NCBI GenBank assembly: GCA_020698575.1
Contig: CM036258.1
Coordinates: 23,890,795 to 23,954,794, forward strand
DNA length: 64,000 nt
From: Bostrychus sinensis
Taxonomy: Eukaryota > Chordata > Actinopteri > Gobiiformes > Eleotridae
Reading direction: 5' to 3'
The notes beneath the pieces are model-generated. The model was not told the origin of the DNA, made no database searches, and worked only from the letters and a program-made list of their open reading frames with translations. Of this stretch, positions 12,901 through 26,494 are shown piece by piece. Both the position numbers and the translations under genes were made by a program. The number at the start of each line of letters is the position of its first letter. Position 1 is the stretch's first letter.

Positions 12901-13005
12901 ACACTGGCCACTTTATTAGGTACACCCTTTCAAAAGCTCATTAAGGCAAATGTCTAATCATTCAATTGCATGGCAACATTTGGATTAAAAGTGTCAGCTT
13001 CAAAG
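12901..13005. mobile_element. Tc1-like transposon terminal fragment
   Basis: ACTGGCCACTTTATTAGG followed by 'tacaccctttcaaaagctc...aaatgtctaatcattcaattgcatggcaac' is recognisable as the end of a widespread fish Tc1-like family. No transposase or opposite end was found nearby. Confidence 0.6.
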
Positions 13006-14970
13006 AAATTACCTTGAGCAGCCGCCAACTAAAATCCATCTCGTCTCCCTCAAAGAAATGCCTTTCCATCCAGTCCGTCGTTGTTTCAGCCAACGGTGCA
13101 GGAGTTATGGGGTTTTAGGTTAATAATGTAAACAACAGTGTTACTCTAACTGGATAAAATAACTTCCTGATGTGCAGGTGGTTCTGGCAGTTACCTATCA
13201 GGTATGCATCTAAGGCAGGATATACCCAGAGGAGGTAGAGGAGACCTCAGACATGGGAATGCATTCGTATTTTCCTAGTAGGTGTCTGAGGAGAGGGAAA
13301 TCTAGGCATTTCTGTTTAGACTTCTGTCCCCGCAACCCAGTCCTGGATAAGCAGCAGAAGGTGGAATGCATTTAAAGTACCTGCCTTTTGCAAACTCTCT
13401 AAGAAACCCATAGATGATTTTATAAAACAGACCATGCGGCAAGTTAGGTTATCAAATCAATGCAATATTTTAAATTACAAAGTGAGAGTCGCACTACATT
13501 AAACCAGAAACACTTGCCAATATACGCTAGCTTTGTTTTTTTGCCTCAACTCTTAGCACATCCACTCTTTGAATACGGCTGTTTCTCAAAAGGACAAGAC
13601 CCGTTTGATTAAATATAACATTGTCCTTTGTCCTTTCTGGTCTCTTGCCTCTAATTTTTTCTGAGGATTATATATTGTCCAATCAACACGTAGCAATGCA
13701 CAACTTCACCTTTTCCAAAGTGGTCCAAAGCAATCTCAGAGCTGGCACTCCTTGCCGAGGGGTCCATCTCATTACCGCTCCAGTGGAATTGTACCCGCAG
13801 GTGAATTACTGGCTTTAAATATGGCATGGGTGTTACAAGGATGGCAAGAGTCCCCAGTGTGTTTTTTTTAGGTCGCATCTTGAGTGGTAAAAACAGGTGA
13901 CCAGCAAATTTATAGCTCAAATGTTTTACCATAATAACTGCAAAATACATGTTGCAAGGATCTATAACAAGCAATAGTCACACGTTGCATGCCAAAACGT
14001 GCAGAGCTATCATTAATGCATATTGCACATTTTCCTTATATAGTGCAGCCATAGAGATACACACACACATACTATGTCTGGTGTCACAGATGCATGGAGA
14101 ACATTAAACAAATCCACAATCAAGATGTCCTGGTGCCATATCCCGTCGCCGTAATGCTGTAAGGGTGTCTATACCACTCTCCATTGTCTCCCATCTTTCT
14201 CTGACAAAGGAACGCCGGGCTCTCAGTTAAATTAGCGAGTTTCATTCCATCAATGTTCATAATTTTTTCATAGACTGCTGAATATTTGATGTGCTGTGAC
14301 TTTGGTATACATCTGTGTTTATGACTGGCTTTGTGAGTGCGCAAGTACACGTGCACGCGCTGGGACATTAAGTATTAAGTAAGCTAGGGGCCTTGGAGAC
14401 AAACGTCCAGGTCTTCTACTATCCCAGCATGCTTCGCTGCTCTGCCGTCTCGTCTTTCCAGGATAGGAGCCTGGGGAGCTGTCAAAGACGCGCTGTGCTC
14501 TTTTCCGTAAGGAAGTGGTAGTATATATATGTGTGCGTGTGAGTGTGGGAGAATGGGGGGATGACTGGTGCTAAACCCAGATGAGTTAATAATGCTCTTT
14601 GCTGGCACACACAAACAGTCGAAGCCGGCGACGCTGCGTGACATGTTTGGGGCTGTCCCCTCCTATTCCTCGTCTGCTTTCTGACAGCTGCGAGAGAATA
14701 GAAATGAGAAGAACATTCAGTGCGTTTACATCAACATCTTAGACTATGCTTCTGGCGAGCTTAGGATGTAGTGGATTTCTGTCTTTGTCCAAATTTATAT
14801 GCAAGATGGCCTGTGTTGTAGAATAAGTTGCAAATAAACTGGGCTTTTATACTACTTCAAAATGCATTAGCTTCAACTGTTCTTGTGGCAACCTTTTAGT
14901 CCGTCCACAACAACAAGACAACCTGCTTGCTTTCGTGTAACAAAAACATTGAAATTAATAATTACTTCTG

Positions 14971-15212
14971 AGGGGGGTGACAGTGGTGCAGGAGGGTAAA
15001 CGGGTCGCCCACAAACTGGAGGGTTGGCGGTTCGATTCCTACTCCGACCGAGTACATGTTATTGTTATTGTGGCCAAGACACACATTGGCTGCTCCAGTC
15101 ACAATATGTGGCTGGTTGCCTCAGGAAGGGCATCTGGTATAAATACTTGCCAAATCAATGTGCGAATGATTCACTGTGGTGACCCCGTAAAGGGAACACC
15201 CGAAATCTAGAA
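14971..15212 (+). repeat. tRNA-derived SINE, near complete
   Basis: A tRNA-like head with a box B match (GGTTCGATTCC, 15029-15039) and a degenerate box A upstream ('cagtggtgcaggagggtaaa') is followed by the body 'caggaagggcatctggtataaa' and the 3' segment 'gtggtgaccccgtaaaggga'. This is the most complete copy of the SINE family also present as fragments at 5706, 49790 and 58140. Confidence 0.8.
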
Positions 15213-15409
15213 CTTTTTTAAAGCGGAACGCAGTACCTTTGCTTATTTCGTTGCTGTTTTTGCCTCATTTTCCTATGGAGCCCCCCTTTATTTCAGAGTA
15301 AAGCAACACTATTGTAAATATAGTCAAGACCAAATGACTCCTGTATAAGTCCTCACATGGCTTTACTTTTGTCTTCTCCACCTTGTTTACATTAGGCAAT
15401 GAACAATAA

Positions 15410-15739
15410 AAAAAAAAATAATAATTGCAATTTTTGTGACAGATTAGATTTGCAGTATATTTTGTAAAATCATTGTTCAGTTCAGTTTACATTTTAAGCA
15501 TGTGTTGAAGCATTACACTTGAGAGAAGTCTGAAATATTCACTGCTAATCTAATACAAGGAATTACAAGCCTTTCAGATCAGGTCTGTAGAGTAAACTAC
15601 AGCTGTAGCAAAACTTATACACATTAGGATTCAGGGAGACAGGATAATTTCACCTAAATAATTGCAGCCTTTGGAATTTGCTAATTGCGACAGTTCCAAT
15701 TGTGATTTCGATTCGATTTTGATTAATTATGCAGCCCTA
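15410..15739. mobile_element. Right end of a hAT-type element
   Basis: 'gatttcgattcgattttg' leads into the terminus GCAGCCCTA (15731-15739), a typical hAT MITE end. The matching left terminus was not found, so the left boundary is a guess and the copy is probably truncated. Confidence 0.5.
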
Positions 15740-18004
15740 GTATCTGTACAAAGTTTTTTCTGTCATTCGGCCGCTCTGCCAACTCTGAAACAGTTTAGGT
15801 AAAAAAGTTATCAAGTTCTGCTTTAACCTTCTGGCACTCACTTCTGCATTACACTGATGCAATCTTGCAATTATTTTGATGGTCTTGTAAATGTATAATT
15901 ATTATCTATGCATATTTCATTTTGCATGCTCAGAGTGCTTACTCTGACCTGAACTCTAGCAAACCATATACAGTATATGCTGAAAAAGCAGACTATAAAT
16001 TATTTGAACAACAGCCATCCCAGGGACACTAAAACATTTACATGCATTTTGCAAGTCAAATCATCCGACCATTTGAATGTATCTAGTTGCATGTAACCAC
16101 ACTGACTGGGACAAAAAGACAGATTGAAGCCAGTGACAGGAGAAAGGAAAGAATGCGTCTCGGCATTGACATGAAGCAGGTGTCGGCACTAAATTTCTCT
16201 GGCTCTACCCTCTGGATCCCCCCTGCTCTCGTGCTTCATTCATCCTTGGTTCAGCGTCCTATATGGGTCATCCTTTCTTCTGTCTCCCCGGGGCGATACA
16301 GCAGGTACAGGACAAATCTAACCCAATGAAGAGCGGGGATAAAGGGCTTTGACAAAATAGATGTGGTGGTCACTTAAGCACAGCCGAATCCCAATGGTTT
16401 CTAGTGATCCATCTTCTGGCTGGAGTTTGTCATTGGGGAATCCAATTATTACCATGTACTTCTAAATTTCAAGAGTTGGAATCACACACTACCTCATGAC
16501 TGAATGTATCTTGCAACAGTGCCCACAATATCACATAAGAGTTATTTACGGTATAGTATGTCCACTAAAGGCTGGGACACACCAGTCAAGATGAATCGAC
16601 CCATGACCAATACAGATTTTCAGTTTAACACATGACTTTAATAATCAAATGTTGTTAAGGAAACCAAACTAACTAATTTGCACAGTACCACATTTGACAC
16701 CAGGAGTTTGAGAACTTTAGAGTTAAAGTGGACACTGGGAAAAAGAGCCGGAAGCAAAGCTGGAAACAGGGCCTTCTTGTACTTGTTTGACCTCTTCAGG
16801 TTCTGCCATATTAGCACTGTAGTTGCCTTCCACATTTCACTACACTGCACTTTTCGATATAATGAGTATTTCAAAGTAAAACAAGCTACAAATCATACTC
16901 TGATAGGGTGAGAAGACTCAAAAATTAAATTTCAACAGCTCCACTGTATTGCCATTTTAACTACCACTGAACAATGCAATCACTATTTTACTTGTAATAT
17001 CAGAAAGTCCCCTTTGGTATAGATTATTGGTATTTAAAATGTTAAAAGGCCAATTCTCCATGGTCACACATGGTGGCACGACAGTGTTCTGATTGGCCAT
17101 TTGTTCCTGTGCAGGAACATGTCTCTAACATTAGAGCGGTTTCAAGTAGTCTAGTTTAGTAAAGGATTTTTGACATTGCAATAACATTACATTTGCCATA
17201 TGTTATGTAGCCCTATTACAAAAAACAGCCTTTCATTTAAGAGCTTTCCTTATTGACATTATGGGGTTGTGCTGCTTTGGCTGCCGCCGCACTGTCCTCT
17301 GGTTTGTTAAAAGACGAACACGAGATGGAGGGAAGAAAAGAGGATGAAAGCGAAGTAGGCTCCTGGCTGCTTTCATGTCGACATCACTGGACTGAACCAG
17401 AACACAGCACAGCAATACAACCTAGCATACACACAAACCCGTATACGTACACACAGCAGAGGCTAGTGTGGCTGCGGTGCAGGAGGAAGCAGGGCACCGG
17501 GCCGGAAACACAGATTTTCAACAGATTGCAGAAGTGAACTGAGAGGCTCAGGAGGGAAGGGGCCGAGGCAGAGAAAGAAGAACAAAACAAATGGAGGAGA
17601 AAAAATGAATGGTGGAGAACAGACGGGAGGGCGGTGGAACGTGGAGAAACACCTCCACTCGCTGCACCACAGAGCACCTGAGCAGATCCAGGACAGAGAT
17701 TCACTGCCAAGAAGAGATAAGGAACAACTGGAGCGGCTTGAGACTCTGAAAATAACAGAGCCATGCAGCGCCATGCATCTGAGGAGACATGGAGATGGAG
17801 ATAGACACCTCACAGGACTAGTGATGGACAAGCATTCTGACTTGCTAGTCCATCACACAAGCTCTAAGTGAGTGTAGTGAGTAGTGACTTAAGCTAATAG
17901 CTTGATCTGGCCACTAGACATGCATGGGGGGACATCCATTTATCAAGTCCGAAGATCTTTGTTTGGAGGGGGTATCCATGTAATGTCAAAGGATGTGGAT
18001 GTGA
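15740..18004. other. Intronic unique sequence
   Basis: No coding or RNA signature. The part at 17250-17870 is purine-rich on the plus strand and more GC-rich than its surroundings; open frames of up to 126 codons there show low-complexity Ser/Leu/Pro translation and are not genes. Confidence 0.4.
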
Positions 18005-18012
18005 GTAGTTTC

Positions 18013-18571
18013 TAGGGCTGGGAAAAAATATTGTTTTGATATATATTGCGATATTTTGTAAACTCAAATTGTGCATCAATTTTGTGAGGTCATGCTTTCA
18101 CAGTCAAATGTGGGCCAAAAGTGGTAATGCCTCTAAGTCACACAAAGTATTTTAAATATTTAATAAATATTAAACTGCTGATGGCTGATGTATTACTTTT
18201 GGAAACAAGACTTAGGATTTTTTGCTTATTCTAGATAGTCCATAAATCAATGATGTGCGAATCAACATTTTGATACCGGTAGATTTAATTCAACCAACCT
18301 GCTGCTCCAGTGGCATACAGTAGCCATAATATATAACATGTATGCATATAGCCTTTCATAAATCACAAAAACTCAATTAATACAGACAGGAAAAAAAAAC
18401 AACAATAGTTTTGACTGTGAGGGCTGGAAACGGAATCGGCATTGTTGATACAAGCCTTGGTACTGATTGGTATCAAAAGAAGAGTAAGCTGACATTGCAA
18501 TACAAAATGTATTGGGACCAAAATATTGTGAGAATATGGCATTGTGACAAAAGCATGTCATTCCAGCCCTA
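18013..18571. mobile_element. hAT-type MITE
   Basis: Starts TAGGGCTGGGAAAAAATATT and ends ...CATTCCAGCCCTA. The flanking 8-mers are GTAGTTTC and GTAATTAC, six of eight identical, consistent with a decayed hAT target duplication. No coding capacity. Confidence 0.7.
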
Positions 18572-18579
18572 GTAATTAC

Positions 18580-21194
18580 ATTTACTTTTTTCCAGGTGTA
18601 CATTTTTAAACAAAAAACTCTCCTGCCACAAAGACCACAACCATGTTGAAAAATCCAGGCACAGGTGCTCACAAGTTTATGGTCCACCCTCTCCCTGACT
18701 AACCAATCAGACACAGATCTGGATGGAACTCCTATTAACCACAGGACAAGATAAGACTACGCCTTGGTTGTTTGCCTTGTGAAGCTATTTGTCAATAGGT
18801 GGTGCCTTCTGAAGATCAATAATAGACTCAAATGTTCAGACTTTGCGACTCTTTCATTAAATACACAAAACTAGTGGTAGACATACACTTTACAGCTCAA
18901 AGCAGACTTAATGTTCAGTTAAAATCAACATAGATGGGGGCGTGTGCCTGAACTGTCATTGCAACTGTGAGACAACCCGTGTATGTGTATCCAAAGGGGA
19001 GAACAGATTGTCCCAGGACAGTAATGTTTGATTAACCATCCCGCTACTCCTAAGTCTTATACCAACACACACACACAAGCTTTTACCTGTTCCATGATGA
19101 TGAAGACAACAGCAGCAGCAGCAGCAGCAGGGTCAGGACGGAACGACCATGGGGAGACAAAAAAAAGGGAGAAAAGAGGACAAGAAAAAGTCAATACTGG
19201 TCAGGAGGTGGAGGGGCATGTCCAAACATTAGAGACAGTGTGTAAACATTAAACAGACGTCCCGTAGCCCAAGTTCAAGAGCTCAGAATGTCAGGGCTTG
19301 GCTCATTTAGGGCTCGCACCAGATTTAATTTGACAGATAAGTGACAAGTGGGAAAAAATAAGCAGCAAGACAGGCTGGCTATGCACCAGTATAATGGACA
19401 ACTAGGTCACGGGCTATTTATTTGATGCTGCACAGTATGTAAAAAAGAATCCAAGACCTTTAAAAGAACAAGAACAATCAATAATGTAACATCAATTTAT
19501 GAACAGTATTAGTGTAGCGACGGGGTGTACATGATTAGATCTTAGATTGTTGAATATCACAATCTCATCATCAATTATAACTGATTTAATTATTTAATAT
19601 TATGCTTTGTTCAAAAATACAAATTTTGACCTTTAAAACAGCCACATTTTTAGCCAATTGTCGATTCAGTCTTCCCACTATGCACGCTTCATTATTTCAT
19701 CATTAATTTGAAAATTAATAAACAGATTAAATGATTCAAAACAATTGTTTCTTGCAGTCCTTATTTTAAATATAAAAAATACAAGTCTCTAGACTCCACT
19801 GCTCACACTGACTTTTTCTTTCTTGGACTTTAAACTCTTACAAACCAATTATCTTGAACCACAATCTACAAATTCATAGCACACAGAGAAACAATTGCAG
19901 TTGAAGCCACTATTGTAAGAGGGATCACAAATCAATATTGTGCAGTCCAATTTTAGATCAAAACATCAATTCTTTTATTATTTTTCTGAGCCTGTTCCAA
20001 GTCATTAAATTACACTTAATCATTTTAGAGCAATCTTGTACTTTATATAGCAAAAGGCTGCTGTAGGTATAGAGGTGAACCTACTCTTCAGTTGTGAAAA
20101 TGCTACATTTTGAGTTTACTGCCTTCTGCCTGTTTGAATCAAAACCACAAGAGTAGAAGAAGCCTACAAGCTGTATAAACTATTGCTAAATAAAACACAA
20201 AGAGCCTAATATTAAATTGATGCACATGACTATATTACATACAAACTAAGTTAACACTGTTTATACACAAAAAACATTACAAAGTTCATGTGACAACTTG
20301 CAAATTATTAGTCACCCTAAAAAGTCAGCACAAAAATTTACTTTGATCAGCTAAATTGTAAAAAAAATTAATGTGCAATATGGCTGGTACGTTTCCAAAA
20401 TTCAACGGATTGCCTGTCCGATGCTTTGAATAAGGCAAATGCAAAAATAGAATTACCATCTAAAATTCATGGCTTCTCACAACTCGGATTTCTAACATCC
20501 ATTTCATGACTTTTTCAGGCTCCATGGGAGAGTTGTATTGGACAAAAACAGATGTGGACAGTGGACAGAGGGGAGGTCGGACGAGTCACACCGGGAGTGA
20601 GGACAGTGTGCCAAAAGCCAGGGAATGGATGTGTGCGACTGGGGGGGGGGGGCACTAAGGCTTGACACCTCATTAGAAATGAATGAGATGTGTGCTCTGA
20701 GCCCTGATGCCTGGGGAAGCAACAGTGGCAAACACACCGCCAAACCCAGCCTCTCCGGGGAGCGCAGATGGACAGGTAGACACACACTTAGGCGAGGAGA
20801 GAATGCTGGGTTTCTTTCATGTGGCTCCAGCTCTGGTGCAAGACCGGGGGTGAGCTTCTGAAGTGCATCCAACTTGGACCTAGACTTCTGACTCCCTGCA
20901 GACCCTTGTGGACTGAGACAACAGTACACAGCCACGTCAGGTTGGTCTGAATGTCAATTGTTATGGAGGTTCTGTTTTTAGACATTACTCTGCTGGGACT
21001 ATAATGTTAGATATGCCAAAATCCATCTCAATCAACAAAAATTCATCTTTGGCTTATTTTCCCATTAGGGCATAAAACTTATTTCATCATCTATGGGCCT
21101 TAGGCGTAATGGCCAATTAGTCTCAAGGCTGGAACTGTGGAGTCACCTGTTCAACTATGCATGTCTTTGGTCAGTGTGAGGAATCCCAGATAGA
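18580..21194. other. Intronic unique sequence
   Basis: Mostly AT-rich. Simple repeats: (CAG) units at 19110-19130 and a run of twelve G at 20641-20652. The part at 20500-20940 is more GC-rich; the 143-codon minus frame across it is low-complexity and lacks any domain. Confidence 0.4.
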
Positions 21195-21202
21195 GAACCC
21201 AT

Positions 21203-21562
21203 TAGGGCTGCCCGATATGGGAAAAAAACATGCAATAGTCGATAACTATGTTGAATAACAATATTATTGCCATATTTTAAAATATTTTTCTTACATAGTC
21301 AATTAAATTAACTTAATTAATTAACAAAATCAAAACAACATTGACTAAATTGTGACTAAATTAACTAAACTGGACTTTTTAAACATTTTTATTTAATAGC
21401 AACACATTTTCTTTTAAGGCTCTGGTAGGAAAATGATTCTTACTGTGTAAATCTCTGTCAAATAGAAGACCATTGTGTTATATTTAAATTCTTGCAATAC
21501 ATGCGTTTGCTGATACTGCGATAACTATAATTTCAATTTGTACAATATATTGTACAGCCCTA
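21203..21562. mobile_element. hAT-type MITE with near-perfect target duplication
   Basis: Starts TAGGGCTGCCCGATATGG and ends ...GTACAGCCCTA, 360 bp. The flanks are GAACCCAT (21195-21202) and GAATCCAT (21563-21570), seven of eight identical. Confidence 0.82.
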
Positions 21563-21686
21563 GAATCCATGACTTCCTAACTAGTAGGCAGGAGCACTAA
21601 CCACATATTTTATAAATTGCTTTAGTGCAGATGTAGTGTATAATGTGTATGTTTTCTATTTGGTTGCATTCAGGGATAGTTTAGAC

Positions 21687-21997
21687 CAGTGATTCCCAAA
21701 CACTAGGGATCTCTAAAGCTTCACAGTGGGCCAAGAGGGCCTCTTGAAAAAGAGGTCCATGCTAGTGGACCTCTTTTTCAATGCAGGGAAGACTGGCTAA
21801 TGCATTGGAATAGTCACCAAAAATGTGTTTAGAAATTGTTAAAAAAAGATTAATAATACTTGATGTTTTTGTTATGCAGTTTATCCAATAAATGGATTTC
21901 AAATTTCAAATTATTAGGGTCCGGGACATATCATATATCATATCACATATCACAAGATAAAATAGGGCTCACTTGGAAAAAAGGTTCGGAACCACTA
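21687..21997. mobile_element. hAT (Charlie-like) MITE with perfect target duplication
   Basis: Starts CAGTGATTCCCAAACAC and ends ...GGTTCGGAACCACTA, 311 bp. GTTTAGAC occurs at both junctions (21679-21686 and 21998-22005). It contains a perfect 16-bp-stem hairpin at 21744-21781. Confidence 0.88.
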
Positions 21998-22005
21998 GTT
22001 TAGAC

Positions 22006-22689
22006 TAGCATTAGTCATAATAGCATTTGTTATTAAAAAGATTATTTCTCTAACTGGAAATGTGTCATGTAAAAGTCTATTGGAAGCTTGGATTACTGTG
22101 GAATGGGTTACTGCTATAAAAGAAGAACAGTATTAAACATGTCATTTATAGGCAGGTTTACAAGTTAAAGGCTTTTGAAGAGGAAGCATCTACTTTGCTA
22201 ATGTTTTGCTAATCCTTGCATATACTAAATCAACTATCTTGTCCTCCCCTTTCATCACTGTGGGGAAATCAAAGACAAGACAGCCTTGAGTTGAATCATT
22301 TATTGTACAACAACTTCTGTGACTCATGTACCTTTCTCCTGGCAAGTATAGTGCTAAAATATCATTTGGTTTCAACCAAAAAAACTCTTACTCAACTCGC
22401 TGCATCAGGACTCATTCTGTAATTCTGACATATTCACAAAACAGATTCAATATTTTTGTAAAAGACACTTTTATTGTTTTAATATATAAAAAGCCTATAG
22501 CACAAAGTTAAAAATGTTTTAATGTTATGCTTTATTTTTGGTTCATTTTGAGACTACGGCTGAGAAAATTAGACAGGCCAGGTCACCAAGGTCACTGATG
22601 TTCTTTTGTGTAACCAATAAATGCCAAATTTCCTGTTGTTTAAAAAAAACAACTAAACAATATCCACTTTTTTACACATTTTGGCACGG
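22006..22689. other. Intronic unique sequence, nothing identified
   Basis: AT-rich, with no coding or terminal-repeat signature. Confidence 0.4.
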
Positions 22690-22905
22690 CCATTCTGAGA
22701 CCTCAAAACTTACAGTTCCACAAACTTCTGCCTTTCCCACGAAGTCCTGCCCACTCCAGGAAGCACTGACCAATTAACAGGCCCTCTACATCCAGTCTGC
22801 TCTCATTCATCTAAAAAAACAACTCTGTTTCCACTGATTCCTCAGCTATTTTTCATTTTGTAGCAAAAATGGGATCATACATAAAGGTTAAGGGAGTGAA
22901 GTGCT
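22690..22905. repeat. Dispersed repeat, copy 1 (paired with 44135-44330)
   Basis: Shares long stretches such as CCTGCCCACTCCAGGAAGCA and TTTGTTTCCACTGATTC-type sequence with 44135-44330 in the same orientation. Probably a non-autonomous DNA element; no clear termini seen in this copy. Confidence 0.65.
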
Positions 22906-25369
22906 TTTTTTCTTTGATTATGTTCAAAAGACCATCACATCTATGCACTCTGCTGGTCTCTTTACATGTTTTTTATGGTACCAGCATTTTGCACTAAAAT
23001 TATTGCTCAAATATGTGTGATTCTCTGGCAAAAAGTCTACCAATTTATTACAAACTGAATTTCTAAAGAGCCAAATAAAAAAACAGCCAGAACCCTGCAA
23101 TGATCACTTTCTAGCCATGCTGTAGAAACGTGACCGTGAATAGGCCAAAATTCAGAGGAGAAGAAAGCTCTGGTGTGTTGACGTGTGCCAGCTCCTGAAA
23201 TAGGCCTGATGGCAGCTGTCCGCTTCCATCTGATGAACACGACAAGGGATTCTCAAGGGAGCAAGTCGGCACAGGTAACAATGGAGCCCCCAGATAGCGC
23301 ACCCTATTCTGCCGTGTAGTCGACACGTCGCTGGGTGTACACGTGTGGGCTGCGGTAGGTTATGAAGCATCAGTCACTTTCCCTTCACCTCCGAGTCGTG
23401 CTGATGAGAGGAGATAGGGAGCGAGGCTGGCAGCTGACATGTGTGCGTGGCTCTACATGAGGATTAACGCATTTGCATTCTGCTGTTGTATTAGAAAACA
23501 GAGCAAACACGGGCGGATACAGAGGCGGGATTAGGCGAGGGATGTCTAAGGATGTTAATGATTAGGCTTAATGGCTGATAAGAATGTAATGGATTAGAAA
23601 TGTATTAAGGTGGTGGGGTCTTGGTGGCTAACTAATTAAGCAAGTGACCATGGTTTGAATCCAAGCTCCATTGGCTTTATGTAATATCCCATTAAAGGTT
23701 CAGTCCTGTCAACGTACTACTATTTAGTAAAGAATAAAATTGGGAGAAAGATCCAGTAAACAGGATATGGTTTCTTTGTCTTCATGCCATCTAGCATTGT
23801 AAACAGTACTCAATGGTAATCACTAATTCAGGCATTGAGGGCCATACCACAGCAAGAGCCTTGCAACTTTTAAAGAGTGGGGTTTTCCAACCAAATAGCA
23901 CCACCAATTTGTTAGCAAATAGTCAAACATTGTTCTCAGTTAAGAAAAAGCTATATAAAAATAGCACTGAAACTAACATTTAAGTGAACTTCTACCTTTC
24001 TTCTGGGAAAGGAAGTTATTGCAGTTCTACAGAAATGCAACTTAGACAGTTAGTGACACAAAAGAGCCTCTGATGAAATCTAAAAGTAGCTACAGTAGTA
24101 ATGGTAATGAGTTATACAGTATAAAGGGAAAGCCCCAAGGTGGAATGCAACTATGCACTATTAAGGCTGACCCCAGTCACCTCGTATAGTTTCTTAATAC
24201 CACTATGAGACCCTACAGCTTAATAAACCTCATCTTTTCTAAGGAAATAAGTTTCTCACACTCTAATAATTGGATTTTGACTTCTGTTATTTAAAAGTCA
24301 TGACAAATGTGTTTTCTGAGCATTGATTAGGCTAGAGGAAGCAAAGGGAAAGAAGTTAGTGAGCTTCTTGAGTGTCAATACAAATATCAATTGCACCTCT
24401 AAGAAAAATGCTTGTTGAAAGTTTAGTGGACAATTGATTACAGCTGCTATCTACCACTAAATATTGCTACGCTTCACTCCCAACATGGCTGCCTTTTCAA
24501 AACAGACCACACACCAGTACGTGAGAGCTCATCCAAACTTTATTTATTCCTCATTTGCGCCCACACCCCACAATATGTTTAGAGATTCTTTTGTCTCTGG
24601 CACAATCCATTCCCAAAGTATTCCTCTGTTTTGTCTCTGGTAGTTAAGTATTCAATCACTGCGGTAAACAATCACAAGTGTTTTTTTTTCCCTCGCGGCC
24701 GGCAGCTGGAGTGTGTTGTAAAGACACTTGCATAAAGCCCATTGTAACAGAGCTCTGTATGCAGTTGTTCACTTCAAGGGGCACTTCAGAGCGAGGCCTC
24801 CTGACACAGAGTCTGACCTCTTGACCCCTGTGCGCACACCACAAGGGTTGACCTCTTTACACTGATTAAAATTCCATCAGTAGGAAATGGGAGGGGGGTG
24901 ATACTCTGCTTCACCTTTTTGGCCTGTTTTTGAGTCTCTGGATGCATCTGGATCTTGTGGTTCGCTGTCGGACTTTTGCTGCATACAGAGCCAGACAGTG
25001 ATGCTGAGTAACTTATGTAAACAAAGAAAGTTATTCACAGCCATACATTTTTACACAAGCAAAGCCGTTTTTGGTCCTTCTGCTGATAGAAACATGGCAA
25101 GCCTCATTTATACTTATGATTCCTACATAAATAGAGCCATCCGTTCCAAGCATTTATACTTCCAACCTTTTTTTTTTGTCAAAGTCTGTGCTATGTTAAA
25201 TAACCAGAGTAGGGGGGCAACAGTCAGAGATTTTACCAAGATGGAAGAAAAAGAGCAACAAAGCTGGCTGGCTTAATAAAAGAGCCAAGAAAATGAGGCG
25301 AAAGTTACTAGTTACTCCTTAAAAAGTTCAGCCATTGTCTTCTGCTTTGACTGTTCATCTGTGTTCACT
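22906..25369. other. Intronic unique sequence
   Basis: A balanced stretch at 23100-23600 contains several TAAT-core motifs ('gttaatgattaggcttaatgg') and could be regulatory. A degenerate tRNA-SINE-like head ('tcttggtggctaactaattaag...ggtttgaatcc') lies at about 23614-23665. Nothing else identified. Confidence 0.4.
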
Positions 25370-25570
25370 AGTGTCCCCAGTGGTCAACACATGTACTGCT
25401 TTCTTCGTCTGTATACGAATGCGTATTTAACGAGTGAAGCCTTAATACAGACACTCGAGGCAAGGTGGGTGAAGTGTCTTGCCCAAGGACACTGCAGTAT
25501 GCACTGTAGAGAAACCACCAACCTTCCAGTGAGTGGGTGACTGGCTCCACCTTCTGAGCTACTGCGGCCT
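25370..25570 (-). repeat. tRNA-derived SINE, minus orientation
   Basis: On the minus strand it reads a tRNA-like head ('agtagctcagaaggtggagcc...actggaaggttggtggtttc') followed by 'gtgtccttgggcaagacactt', the usual body of this fish SINE class. Confidence 0.7.
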
Positions 25571-26494
25571 TAATGTAATTGAGGTGTTGTCTCATTAAGG
25601 GCATAGTGTTTTAGATGCCAACAAATCAATCTATGACTAATGAGTAAATTAGTTGGGTTTATTAGCAATTTTAGCGCTAAAGCAATTCAGGTTTAATACT
25701 TCCTTCCTAATCCGTACTGTTAACCTTGACCATAAAAATGCTGCATCAATGTGAGCAGACTGCAGCAGACACAATTAGTTTCACTCGGTCCTTTGCATGT
25801 AAATTTGACAAGAAATTGAGAAATCCAGCTAGATGACTTAACGGAGTTATGAGGACAGTCCAACTCAGCTCCGCGTCTAAATGTATACTGAGCGTCTCCT
25901 TTTACCTGCCTCCTCTTTACATGTCCTTTCTCCTGGCCTGCCTCTTGTTTGAATACTTCTGTATAATTATCCCTTCCTCACAATGGCCCCTCTATCCCAC
26001 CCAGAATGTGCCTAAGCGTGTTGGTTGGGCATGTTAGGACAGGCCTCTTATTTAGCGAACATTTGCAAAAAGTTCACTGACTCACCACTGGGACCGGAAG
26101 AGCATGAATCGGAGCATTTACCAGAAATTTGTTTAGTTGATTTTTTAAATAAAGTAATATACTCAGTACATGCAGCTTTTGACAATTTCTGCTTCTCAGA
26201 AATCATAGAAAAGTAATTAGGTGTTTCATTAGCTTGCCCGCACCTCGCTGTTCTATTCAGAGCTGTGAGCCATGGATGTGTCCACACCTGTTCTTGCACT
26301 CTTTTCATGGGCTCTCTGGAGCACAGCGACTTGTGTTTTTCACTGAGGAAACTAAGTAAAAAAAGTTTATATTCTAAAACATGCTTATGCAAAAGTCCAC
26401 TAAATATATAGCCAATTAGAAGTGCCTAGATTGGAATCATATGCAGATGTAGACACTTGCTCTAAGAAGCCTGACTACCACTGACAATATCAAA
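25571..26494. other. Intronic unique sequence, nothing identified
   Basis: No coding, RNA or repeat signature recognised. Confidence 0.4.

Larger units (their letters stand above)
11796..14970. other. Intronic unique sequence with scattered repeats
   Basis: Holds a poly(A) tract, a Tc1-like end and a tandem TAATTA motif cluster (listed separately). The rest is non-coding, with balanced stretches at about 12520-12760 and 14100-14700. Confidence 0.4.

Noticed and set aside
14971..15060. Possible tRNA gene (box A and box B)
   Set aside because: The head is degenerate and followed by a SINE body; no full cloverleaf, so it is a SINE.
17384..17764. 126-codon minus-strand frame
   Set aside because: Translation of a purine-rich tract; no family resemblance and an overlapping frame of similar length.
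20504..20935. 143-codon minus-strand frame
   Set aside because: Low-complexity Ser/Pro/Leu-rich translation, no domain, located in intron; chance frame in a GC-richer block.
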